From a bacterium (GTDB taxonomy: Bacteria > Bacillota > Clostridia > Oscillospirales > Acutalibacteraceae), in contig JAHKXX010000125.1 of the NCBI GenBank assembly GCA_020627425.1, positions 1-7,546 of the forward strand: DNA of 7,546 nucleotides, read 5' to 3'. Below the pieces are notes generated by a model. The model had not been told where the DNA came from. It saw nothing but the letters and a program-made list of their open reading frames with translations, and made no database searches. The position numbers were made by a program, and so were the translations under genes. Shown here piece by piece: positions 1 through 4,783 of this stretch; positions within the stretch are counted from its first letter, which is position 1, and every line of letters starts with the position of its first letter.

Positions 1-702
1 ATAAGCACTGCCGTTCCATTTCATTGTGTGAGTAGGAGCAGAAGATGACCATTTTTCGGCAAAGCTCATTATGGTTTTATGCTCAATCATCTTGTTGACA
101 ATAGCCTTGTAGCACCAAGCGACCTGCCAGTTGTATTCAGGATTGTTTGTATTCCACTTATCACCGCAGATAGAGTCTATCCACCTATCATACTTCAACT
201 CAAAGTTTGCAGGATCGCGATAACCGCACACCAGATCCCAAATGATAAGCTGTGTTGCTACCCATCTCTGATCGTCGGTAAAATTACGACCCGAAGGGTA
301 CATATCCGGATTATGATTGGTACTGCTGTCGATAAAGCCGTAGTACATAGCAAGTGCTATGGCACGTTCTTTAGTAGTGCCTAAAGCGTCCCACGCACTT
401 CTCTCACCCTTTGTCATATCGCCGGTTGTTGTACCGGGCTGGATACAGTAGGCGTTCTTTTTGACATTGTTTTCGTATACATACATCCTCTGTCTGTCTC
501 GACCCTTGTAGTATGTATATGAATTGCCGGTGTATGGTTCTTCAAACGTTACGTTCTTTACAAACTTTATCCCGGTCTCTGTTTCTGTCAGGCTGACAGC
601 GCCAACGTCTGTAGCAGGGATTATCACGAAACACGATAGTATCATAACTACAGACAAAAGCATTGCGGCTGCTCTGCTTAGTTTTGATCTTTTTCTGACC
701 AT
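1..702 (-). CDS. Secreted thioester-domain (TQXA-type) surface adhesin, N-terminal part
   Basis: This is a partial gene: 234 codons are open from ATG at 702 to the window edge, with no stop. The start has an AGGAG (713-717) ten bases upstream. Residues 1-35 form a long signal peptide: basic MVRKRSKLSR, a hydrophobic core, and probable cleavage near VGA. Two motifs identify a Gram-positive thioester domain: YCIQPG with Cys86, and ATQLIIWDL with Gln151. In the TQXA family the Cys and Gln side chains form an internal thioester that can bond covalently to host or neighbouring-cell surfaces. Such proteins usually continue into Ig-like/isopeptide repeats and end in an LPXTG sorting signal; those parts lie outside the window, so anchoring is inferred. 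The gene follows the lipoprotein gene and two tandem hairpins. Proximity to transfer genes makes a role in cell contact during conjugation possible but unproven. The fold assignment rests on the two motifs and their spacing. Confidence 0.88.
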   Translation of the reverse strand, partial: MVRKRSKLSRAAAMLLSVVMILSCFVIIPATDVGAVSLTETETGIKFVKNVTFEEPYTGNSYTYYKGRDRQRMYVYENNVKKNAYCIQPGTTTGDMTKGERSAWDALGTTKERAIALAMYYGFIDSSTNHNPDMYPSGRNFTDDQRWVATQLIIWDLVCGYRDPANFELKYDRWIDSICGDKWNTNNPEYNWQVAWCYKAIVNKMIEHKTIMSFAEKWSSSAPTHTMKWNGSAY

Positions 703-742
703 AATAAAATTTCTCCTTTGCTTATAGTTTTGTATATATAAA

Positions 743-785
743 AAGCGGACAGGATTTGTTCCGACTTTACAAATCTTATCCGCTT
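743..785 (-). terminator. Strong hairpin with U-tail in the leader of the adhesin gene
   Basis: The two arms, 743-759 and 769-785, pair over 17 positions with one mismatch and one G-U pair around a 9-base loop. On the minus strand the stem ends in CCGCTTTTT followed by an AT-rich stretch, so it reads as an intrinsic terminator for leftward transcription. Its U-tract ends only about 20 bases before the adhesin ribosome binding site (713-717), and I see no convincing -35/-10 pair between them. It may therefore act as an attenuator for the adhesin gene rather than only as a gene end. In the plus direction the stem is followed by GGATTTTT, so weak bidirectional function is possible. Confidence 0.75.
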
Positions 786-802
786 GGATTTTTATTAAGT
801 TT

Positions 803-838
803 TCTAAAGAGAAAAGCAGCACTTTTAAAGTACTGCTT
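803..838 (-). terminator. Intrinsic terminator of the lipoprotein gene
   Basis: An inverted repeat at 814-838 starts six bases after the lipoprotein stop codon. It forms 6 plus 4 base pairs around one mismatch with a 3-base loop. On the minus strand the stem is followed by TTTTCTCTTT. This fits a Rho-independent terminator of moderate strength, and it lies about 30 bases before the second, stronger hairpin at 743-785. Confidence 0.65.
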
Positions 839-843
839 AAAGC

Positions 844-2010
844 TTACGTATAGAGAAGATATATCCAATATACGTGTTCATATTCAACTCGTCCGTCACC
901 GTAGTATTTATATGGCTGTTCACCTATATCTTCTACAACAATTTTAAATAGTGCATTCTGATAAGTATCAGGATCATCTATTTTTAAAAGTTCAAACTGT
1001 TCTATACACTTCTCTCTTAACCTTTGACCATTACCACGGGTTACGTGTTGAGTAGTGGTAGGTGGATTAAACCCACAGCCGCCGTATTTACTGCCGTATT
1101 CAGTGCCTTTATTTCTGACGTAAAGGCTATCTTCCCACGTTATACCGTACTGTTCCTCGCCGACCTTGCGGAGGTCTGCTATAACGGTGTCCCAATCGTA
1201 GGGCGGAGCGTAGGCGGCGTATATCCCGGTGTTGTTATAACTTGTCTCCTGTACGGAGCTTTCGGGCTTCGGCTTTGACGTTTGGCTCGATTCGGAGGGC
1301 TTGCTTTCCTGTTTTGACGACTGCGAGGAAGCTTGCTGCTGAGTGCTCTGCTGCGGCTGAGGCTTTGCCTTGACCGTGACTGTACAGGTATCCGTCTTGT
1401 TATTTGTAGTTTTGACGGTTATCGTACACGTTCCGGGCTTTTTGGCTGTTACAACTCCATCTGAGGAAAGCTCCAGAACACTGTTGTTTGTCCAGTGCCA
1501 CTCGGTGCTCTTGGTGCTCGCATTGCTCGGGGATATGGCAGCTGTAAGCTGATATGTATCGCCGGATGTCAGCGTGATGTTATGAGCATTAAGAGTTATG
1601 GACTCAGGATAGATATATTCAGTTGGAGTTTTAGAAGTCTGAGTGGAGCCGTCGGATGCGGGAGATATAACTTCTGATTTCTCAATTGGAGTTTTAGATT
1701 TTTCGTCTGATGCTCCGGAACCTTCAGATGATTCTCCAGATACATCTGAAGATACTTCTGATTTCTCAGTTGGAGTTTGGGATTTTTCGTCTGATGCAGC
1801 AGAATTTTCCGCCTCGTTAGATATTTGGGACTCCTGTATTGAGACTTCCTCGGACTCTGTACTTAATTCCGTACTTTCGGTTATGCTTTCTTCTGTGCTT
1901 ACTTCCTGCGTTGAATTATTATTGCTTTGTTCGGACTCCGGTTCTACACAGCCGGATATTGATGATAGTGCTATGACCATTGTCAGCAGCAGTATTGATA
2001 GTTTTTTCAT
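844..2010 (-). CDS. Ig-like (BIG2) surface lipoprotein with STE-rich stalk
   Basis: This 388-residue protein starts at ATG 2010, seven bases after a perfect AGGAGG (2018-2023), behind a good promoter. Residues 1-20 are a lipoprotein signal peptide and the lipobox ISGC places the lipidated cysteine at 21, so it should sit on the outer face of the membrane. Residues 22-130 are a low-complexity Ser/Thr/Glu stalk containing two copies of a 15-residue unit (72-86, 100-114). Residues about 133-214 look like a bacterial Ig-like group 2 domain: YPESITLN start, LTSGDTYQL, a central WHWTNNS, then GVVTAKKPGTCTITVK. A second Gln/Ser/Lys/Pro linker covers about 215-256. The last ~130 residues, starting around YAPPYDWDTV and rich in Tyr and Trp with Cys312 and Cys335, match no family I recognise. 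Substrate or partner is unknown. It may be a display or adhesion protein, or a surface factor of the mobile element. Confidence 0.85.
   Translation of the reverse strand: MKKLSILLLTMVIALSSISGCVEPESEQSNNNSTQEVSTEESITESTELSTESEEVSIQESQISNEAENSAASDEKSQTPTEKSEVSSDVSGESSEGSGASDEKSKTPIEKSEVISPASDGSTQTSKTPTEYIYPESITLNAHNITLTSGDTYQLTAAISPSNASTKSTEWHWTNNSVLELSSDGVVTAKKPGTCTITVKTTNNKTDTCTVTVKAKPQPQQSTQQQASSQSSKQESKPSESSQTSKPKPESSVQETSYNNTGIYAAYAPPYDWDTVIADLRKVGEEQYGITWEDSLYVRNKGTEYGSKYGGCGFNPPTTTQHVTRGNGQRLREKCIEQFELLKIDDPDTYQNALFKIVVEDIGEQPYKYYGDGRVEYEHVYWIYLLYT
1670..1797 (-). repeat. Imperfect 44-bp direct repeat inside the lipoprotein stalk
   Basis: Copies at 1670-1713 and 1754-1797 differ at three of 44 positions and are spaced exactly 84 bases (28 codons) apart, so they stay in frame. 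They encode ASDEKSxTPxEKSEV twice. A shorter remnant (SKTPTE) lies at about 1619-1634. This looks like expansion of the stalk by in-frame duplication, a common source of length variation in surface proteins. Confidence 0.8.
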
Positions 2011-2040
2011 TGTGAAGCCTCCTCTCTGTTATCTATCTTA

Positions 2041-2068
2041 ATAATACCACAAATCAAGGCATAGTCAA
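2041..2068 (-). promoter_or_regulatory. Sigma-A type promoter of the lipoprotein gene
   Basis: On the minus strand a TTGACT -35 (2063-2068) and a TATTAT -10 (2041-2046) are separated by 16 bases. Initiation near 2034 would leave a short leader carrying the AGGAGG at 2018-2023. The gene is therefore probably transcribed independently of the upstream BrnTA pair. Confidence 0.75.
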
Positions 2069-2085
2069 GGGACTTACTCTGATGT

Positions 2086-2101
2086 GTACAAGAAATTGTA
2101 C
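2086..2101. promoter_or_regulatory. Small dyad just upstream of the lipoprotein promoter
   Basis: GTACAA-GAAA-TTGTAC is a perfect 6-bp inverted repeat with a 4-base centre. It ends about 17 bases upstream of the -35 box, where an activator could bind. A second, unrelated dyad (TTATCCC at 2106-2112 and GGGATAA at 2127-2133) lies next to it. Neither has a U-tail in either direction, so they are not terminators. A regulatory role is a guess from position only. Confidence 0.25.
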
Positions 2102-2134
2102 TGATTTATCCCATACGGACAAGGACGGGATAAG

Positions 2135-2162
2135 CTCGGAAGAAAAGACGAATGAAGTCTTT
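2135..2162 (-). terminator. Weak candidate terminator after the BrnA gene
   Basis: Eight bases past the BrnA stop codon, AAAGAC and GTCTTT (2144-2149 and 2157-2162) can pair around a 7-base loop. On the minus strand this is followed by TCTTCC rather than a clean U-tract. The stem is short and AT-rich, so termination would be inefficient. It is listed because no better candidate exists before the lipoprotein promoter. Confidence 0.35.
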
Positions 2163-2169
2163 CGGGGCA

Positions 2170-2481
2170 TTACAGAAAATGCTTGATAAGTTCTGTATCT
2201 GTCAATGCACTTTCAAGTATTCTGCTCAACACGGAAGTATAGCCCTTTCCGAGAGATCTTGCAGTTCGTAGTGCTTGAGGAGAAAGCCGCAGTGTAACTG
2301 TTTGCTTTCTGCGTTCATCACGGCGCATTTCAGATACTCTTACCATTTGTCTAAGCTGCTCGGAAGTCAATTCGGGACAATCTTCATCAGGGTGAACAGG
2401 TCTTTCCTTCAGAGCTTCAAGCATTTGCTTTTGCTCGGCGGACAAAGGCTTATTCAGGTCGATTTCTTTACGAATAGTCAT
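2170..2481 (-). CDS. brnA: BrnA-family ribbon-helix-helix antitoxin
   Basis: This 103-residue protein is the likely antitoxin and DNA-binding partner of BrnT. The N-terminal half is charged and helical (SAEQKQMLEALKER, then TSEQLRQMVRVSEMRRDERRKQ). Residues 61-93 form the ribbon-helix-helix part: the strand VTLRLSP, then LRTARSLGKGYTSVLSRIL. The GKGY(T/Q) turn is typical of BrnA/DUF4415 proteins. In the known family BrnA neutralises BrnT by direct binding and represses the shared promoter. The ATG at 2481 overlaps the last codons of brnT by 14 bases and has a GGAG (2490-2493) eight to nine bases upstream, so the two are translationally coupled in toxin-first order, as usual for this system. 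The C-terminal extension DTELIKHFL after the domain is short and unremarkable. Confidence 0.88.
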   Translation of the reverse strand: MTIRKEIDLNKPLSAEQKQMLEALKERPVHPDEDCPELTSEQLRQMVRVSEMRRDERRKQTVTLRLSPQALRTARSLGKGYTSVLSRILESALTDTELIKHFL

Positions 2482-2746
2482 AATACATTCTCCGTTCTTG
2501 TTTAGTTGCTTTTCTGGCTGAGATCAGTCGGATCGCTTCTCCTCGCTCGGTATATACTACCATTACAATATACGCAACATCGTCTATTACGCCTATGGTG
2601 ATATATCTGTCCTCGGTATCTGAGTGTGCTTCATCGTACAATTCTAAGCGATTTTCATCCTTGAATACACGGGCTGCCGTAGTAAAGTCAATGCCGTGTT
2701 TAGCGATGTTGATCTTCTCCTTTTCATCGTCCCATTCAAATATCAT
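2468..2746 (-). CDS. brnT: BrnT-family ribonuclease toxin (DUF497)
   Basis: At 92 residues this is the usual length for BrnT, a RelE-fold toxin that cleaves RNA and stops growth. The diagnostic motifs are all present and in order: FEWDDEK (3-9), NIAKHGIDF (13-21), VFKDE (27-31), HSDTEDRYITIG (41-52), VVYTERGE (63-70) and RLISARKATKQER (73-85). The paired basic and acidic residues in the last two blocks belong to the family core, so the toxin looks intact. Translation starts at ATG 2746, seven bases after AAGGAG (2754-2759). The gene is first in a two-gene operon with brnA and has its own promoter with inverted repeats, fitting conditional repression by the BrnTA complex. In a mobile element it would serve as an addiction or stress module; that role is inferred. 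Confidence 0.93.
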   Translation of the reverse strand: MIFEWDDEKEKINIAKHGIDFTTAARVFKDENRLELYDEAHSDTEDRYITIGVIDDVAYIVMVVYTERGEAIRLISARKATKQERRMYYDYS

Positions 2747-2769
2747 TATACCCCTCCTTGCCCACCTTT

Positions 2770-2798
2770 ATTATACCATATTGTAACACATAATACAA
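2770..2798 (-). promoter_or_regulatory. Promoter of the brnTA operon
   Basis: The minus strand carries TTGTAT (2793-2798), a 17-base spacer and a perfect TATAAT (2770-2775). The strong ribosome binding site follows within about 12 bases, so the leader is very short. The -35 box is covered by inverted repeats described separately. Confidence 0.8.
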
Positions 2799-2814
2799 TA
2801 CTTTTTGTGTTACA
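2779..2814. promoter_or_regulatory. Nested inverted repeats over the brnTA promoter (candidate BrnA operator)
   Basis: Two perfect dyads overlap here. TATTGTA (2779-2785) and TACAATA (2794-2800) are separated by 8 bases and span the spacer and the -35 box. TGTAACACA (2782-2790) and TGTGTTACA (2806-2814) are separated by 15 bases and bracket the -35 box. Ribbon-helix-helix antitoxins such as BrnA normally bind repeated sites at their own promoter, so this is the natural operator. The outer repeat starts one base past the primase stop codon and could also form a hairpin, but it lacks a U-tail. Confidence 0.6.
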
Positions 2815-2815
2815 T

Positions 2816-3745
2816 TTACCTTGATTTTCTCGTTATTTCATCCTGCCCGTTTATTAGATCTTCATTAATATCCTTTGACTTGCCGAAAACAGCATTGACT
2901 TCATAACCTCTTGTTTCGTATTTTTCTTTGTACTTTTTGACCGCCGTCCGTCCTGCTTCATCATTGTCAAGTCGGAAATTCAGGACTTTGACGTCGCTGT
3001 GCCGCTCTAAAAAGGCTTCAAGTGCCACATCAGAGCTGCCGCAGAGGGCAAGTCTTGTCTGAGCTTTGTACTTGCCTTTGCCATAGGTTCTGTCTGTCAT
3101 TGTGCAGTGGCTCATAAGGTCTATAGGTGCTTCAAATATGTACAGCCTTGTGCTGTCTTTACCCATCTGATGAAAGGCATAACGCTTATCGGAGTATTTG
3201 CAGTCACCGCGGTATTTCTTTTCTGTCAGAGTGCTTCTGACACAGCCGAATTTAGCCTTACCCTGTTCATCAAAGCCGACAAAAACGCAGTTACCTTTTT
3301 TGTCCTGGTAGAGCTGCTTTGACTTTACAAAATCCGAGATAATATCAGGTGAAATACCTCTTGTTTGCGAAAGATAAGCGAATATCCTGTTATATTTTCC
3401 CTCGGCTTTTTCGGGTAATACAAGCTGTCCTGCTTCTGCTTTATACTTTGGAGCAGGGGTATATGTAACGGCGGCACCTTCACCGATGATCGCTTCGACT
3501 GCTTCAGGAAATGTCTTGCCCTCTACCTTGCGTAAAAAGTCTATGGTGTCACCGCCGGAGATATTCTTACTATTCCATACAAAGCCCTTGCGGTCGGCAT
3601 AGACAACAAGACTGCTGTGCTGCTTGCATTGATAATACTTGCCTGCTCTCTTGAATTCCAGACCACAGTGACCCGACAGAAAAGAAATAATATCGGCATT
3701 TTTCGCTCTTTCAAGCTGTTCCTCGGAAAACTTTTTAAATTCCAT
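2816..3745 (-). CDS. DUF3991/Toprim primase-like protein of conjugative elements
   Basis: This 309-residue protein starts at ATG 3745, seven bases after AAAGGAGG (3753-3760). The N-terminal region (about 36-72) resembles a CHC2 zinc-finger primase domain: YQCKQHSSLVVY aligns with the C-x2-H of DnaG, followed by GGDTIDFL. The second Cys pair expected before GGD is replaced by WNSKNI, so zinc binding is probably lost. Residues about 115-190 match the DUF3991 middle region (LSQTRGIS, VFVGFDEQGKAKFGCVRS). A Toprim core follows: LYIFEAPIDLMS with the acidic Glu205, then LDNDEAG with Asp260 and Asp262, and the conserved KDINEDL near the end (291-297). Proteins of this kind are common in Tn1549-like ICEs and plasmids and are thought to act in replication or DNA processing of the element. 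Primase activity itself is inferred. The gene lies between two toxin-antitoxin pairs and is preceded by a strong terminator. Confidence 0.85.
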   Translation of the reverse strand: MEFKKFSEEQLERAKNADIISFLSGHCGLEFKRAGKYYQCKQHSSLVVYADRKGFVWNSKNISGGDTIDFLRKVEGKTFPEAVEAIIGEGAAVTYTPAPKYKAEAGQLVLPEKAEGKYNRIFAYLSQTRGISPDIISDFVKSKQLYQDKKGNCVFVGFDEQGKAKFGCVRSTLTEKKYRGDCKYSDKRYAFHQMGKDSTRLYIFEAPIDLMSHCTMTDRTYGKGKYKAQTRLALCGSSDVALEAFLERHSDVKVLNFRLDNDEAGRTAVKKYKEKYETRGYEVNAVFGKSKDINEDLINGQDEITRKSR

Positions 3746-3770
3746 TTACTATCCTCCTTTCGTTTTCAGG

Positions 3771-3813
3771 CAAAAAAACAGCAAGCAAAGCGAATTGTAG
3801 CTTTACTTGCTGT
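3771..3813 (-). terminator. Strong intrinsic terminator between the XRE antitoxin and primase genes
   Basis: Arms 3778-3791 and 3800-3813 pair over 14 positions with one mismatch around an 8-base loop. On the minus strand the stem runs straight into seven T residues (3778-3772). It ends the toxin-antitoxin transcript 32 bases after its stop codon. Only about 11 bases separate the U-tract from the primase ribosome binding site, so no promoter fits in between and primase expression must cross this hairpin or start inside it. Confidence 0.88.
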
Positions 3814-3844
3814 GCGAGTGTATTTGGTTTTGGAAAATAAGATT

Positions 3845-4129
3845 TTATGTGCCGATTGGTTTGAATTTTAATTCAAGGGTCATACCAAGCCCTTCTGCCA
3901 ATCTTTTCAATGTCTTAAGCGAGGGGTTGCCATTTCCTCTTTCAAGCTTGCTGATGTCGGTTTGAGCTATACCTGTTCTTTTGGAAAGCTCTGTCTGTGT
4001 GATACCTGCTTCATTTCGTGCATCGATCAACGCTTGAATAATGGCAAATTCAGGTTCGAGTGCTTCGTATTCTTTGCGAAACTCCTCATCTTTCAGTTGT
4101 TCATTCAGAAAATCATCAAAGTTAGTCAT
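3845..4129 (-). CDS. HigA-like XRE-family antitoxin
   Basis: This 94-residue DNA-binding protein is paired with the toxin gene just upstream. Residues about 31-85 form an XRE helix-turn-helix: IIQALIDARNEAGITQTELS, then the recognition segment TGIAQTDISKLERGNGNPSLKTLKRLAEGLG. That arrangement is typical of HigA-type antitoxins acting with Gp49-like toxins. The acidic N-terminal stretch (FLNEQLKDEEFRKEYEALEPE) is likely the toxin-contact region. Three ATG codons lie close together at 4138, 4135 and 4129. The AAAGGGG at 4140-4146 is only one base from the first but ten from the third, so MTNFDD is preferred; 4135 cannot be excluded. The gene overlaps the end of the toxin gene by 8 bases or more, giving translational coupling. 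It should repress its own operon at the palindrome at 4514-4533, and it is followed by a strong terminator. Confidence 0.87.
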   Translation of the reverse strand: MTNFDDFLNEQLKDEEFRKEYEALEPEFAIIQALIDARNEAGITQTELSKRTGIAQTDISKLERGNGNPSLKTLKRLAEGLGMTLELKFKPIGT

Positions 4130-4487
4130 TTTCATCATACCCCTTTCTGCTTAAATATTCTACGCGATATTGTTTTGCTTTTTCTATTTCTCTCTTAGGC
4201 GTTTTTTGTGTTTTTTTAATAAATCCGTTTGTCAGGATTATTTTATGTCCTACAACAAAGAAATATAATACCCTTGAGATATCCGAACCAACTTTTGCCC
4301 GGATTTCAAATATTCCATCTTCAAGATGTTCCGAATATGGCATACGCAAATCTGCACCATTTTCTTGGAGCATAGCAATGATCTTAAGTATTTTTGCCCT
4401 CATTTTCTTATCAACCGAAAGAATAAAATCCTTTGCAGGCTCAGAACCATCTGCCTTGTCATAAAATATCGCCTGATATTTTGGCAT
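4122..4487 (-). CDS. HigB/RelE-type toxin, phage Gp49-like family
   Basis: This is a 121-residue member of the phage-derived Gp49-like/HigB family, small RelE-fold proteins that cut mRNA, usually at the ribosome. From the chosen start, residues 47-63 carry the family signature LRMPYSEHLEDGIFEIR, followed by SRVLYFFVVGHKIIL and GFIKKTQKTPKREIEKAK, the basic C-terminal helix region. Nothing looks broken. An in-frame ATG at 4502 would add five residues, but it lies only one or two bases from the expected transcription start and has no ribosome binding site. The ATG at 4487 has GGGTGG eight bases upstream and is preferred. The operon is toxin first, antitoxin second, as usual for HigBA. The product is inferred from family motifs; the exact RNA target is unknown. 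Confidence 0.88.
   Translation of the reverse strand: MPKYQAIFYDKADGSEPAKDFILSVDKKMRAKILKIIAMLQENGADLRMPYSEHLEDGIFEIRAKVGSDISRVLYFFVVGHKIILTNGFIKKTQKTPKREIEKAKQYRVEYLSRKGYDEND
4140..4146 (-). promoter_or_regulatory. Ribosome binding site that decides the XRE antitoxin start
   Basis: AAAGGGG on the minus strand lies inside the end of the toxin gene. It is followed by ATG codons after 1, 4 and 10 bases. Spacing favours the third (4129), with the second (4135) as an alternative. Confidence 0.55.
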
Positions 4488-4510
4488 CACAACACCACCC
4501 ATCTGATATT

Positions 4511-4539
4511 ATTTTATAGGATATATCCTATAATGTCAA
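4511..4539 (-). promoter_or_regulatory. Promoter of the HigBA-like operon with a 20-bp palindromic operator
   Basis: The -35 is a perfect TTGACA (4534-4539). A TAAAAT -10 (4511-4516) sits 17 bases away; TATAAA at 15 bases is an alternative. The entire spacer and part of the -10 are one perfect palindrome, TTATAGGATATATCCTATAA (4514-4533). A dimeric XRE protein bound there would block RNA polymerase directly, so this is the expected autorepression site of the antitoxin or of the toxin-antitoxin complex. Confidence 0.82.
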
Positions 4540-4551
4540 GCTTTTTCGACG

Positions 4552-4587
4552 GAATATAAATTTAAAATGGGGCTTGAAGCCCCATTT
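4552..4587 (-). terminator. Intrinsic terminator closing the conjugation operon
   Basis: AAATGGGGC (4565-4573) and GCCCCATTT (4579-4587) form a perfect 9-bp stem with a 5-base loop, one base past the stop codon of the small membrane protein. On the minus strand it is followed by TTTAAATTTAT. It separates the transfer genes from the toxin-antitoxin promoter that starts about 15 bases further on. Confidence 0.85.
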
Positions 4588-4588
4588 G

Positions 4589-4771
4589 TCAAAACCAGAA
4601 TATTTCCTTAAGCAGTTTCGCTGTCCGGTTCTCCTTTTTTGTTTTATTTGTCTGCATATCATTATCCTTGTTATCCTGACTGTCTCTGAGAGCGATCTCT
4701 TTTTTCAGGCGGCGGATGTAAATTGTCTGTAGAATATCAATTACCATAAATATCAGCAAAAACCAAAACAC
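4589..4771 (-). CDS. Small single-span membrane protein at the end of the transfer operon
   Basis: I do not recognise the family. The protein has 60 residues and starts at GTG 4771. This start is chosen because GGAGGTGA (4776-4783) lies upstream with the GGAGG core seven bases from the GTG, and because the gene then begins 22 bases after the VirB4 stop. An in-frame ATG at 4831 would add 20 residues but overlaps the VirB4 end and lacks such a site. Residues 2-19 (FWFLLIFMVIDILQTIYI) form one membrane helix, followed by a basic-first cytoplasmic part (RRLKKEIALRDS) that could form a short coiled coil. The tail is strongly charged and ends in a hydrophobic LLKEIFWF. It could be an accessory subunit of the transfer channel; in Tn1549-type elements this position after VirB4 is usually held by a cell-wall hydrolase gene, as far as I recall. 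It is last in the operon. Confidence 0.65.
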   Translation of the reverse strand: MFWFLLIFMVIDILQTIYIRRLKKEIALRDSQDNKDNDMQTNKTKKENRTAKLLKEIFWF

Positions 4772-4775
4772 AAGC

Positions 4776-4783
4776 TCACCTCC
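4776..4783 (-). promoter_or_regulatory. Strong ribosome binding site that selects a GTG start
   Basis: The minus strand reads GGGGAGGTGA just past the VirB4 stop, close to a full complement of the 16S 3' end. The GGAGG core is seven bases from GTG 4771. No ATG lies at a workable distance downstream, so the short GTG-started membrane protein is favoured over the longer ATG form. Confidence 0.7.

Noticed and set aside
79..384. A 101-codon plus-strand frame opposite the adhesin gene
   Set aside because: The opposite strand encodes a clear signal peptide and thioester motifs; the plus frame has no recognisable features.
1643..2041. A 132-codon open frame on the plus strand opposite the lipoprotein stalk
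   Set aside because: Its Ser/Asp/Val-rich product is the mirror of the repetitive Ser/Thr/Glu stalk codons. It has no ribosome binding site and covers the lipoprotein signal peptide and promoter.
2782..2814. The 9-bp inverted repeat after the primase stop codon read as a terminator
   Set aside because: There is no U-tail on the minus strand after the stem, the loop is 15 bases, and it overlaps the -35 of the brnTA promoter. An operator is more likely.
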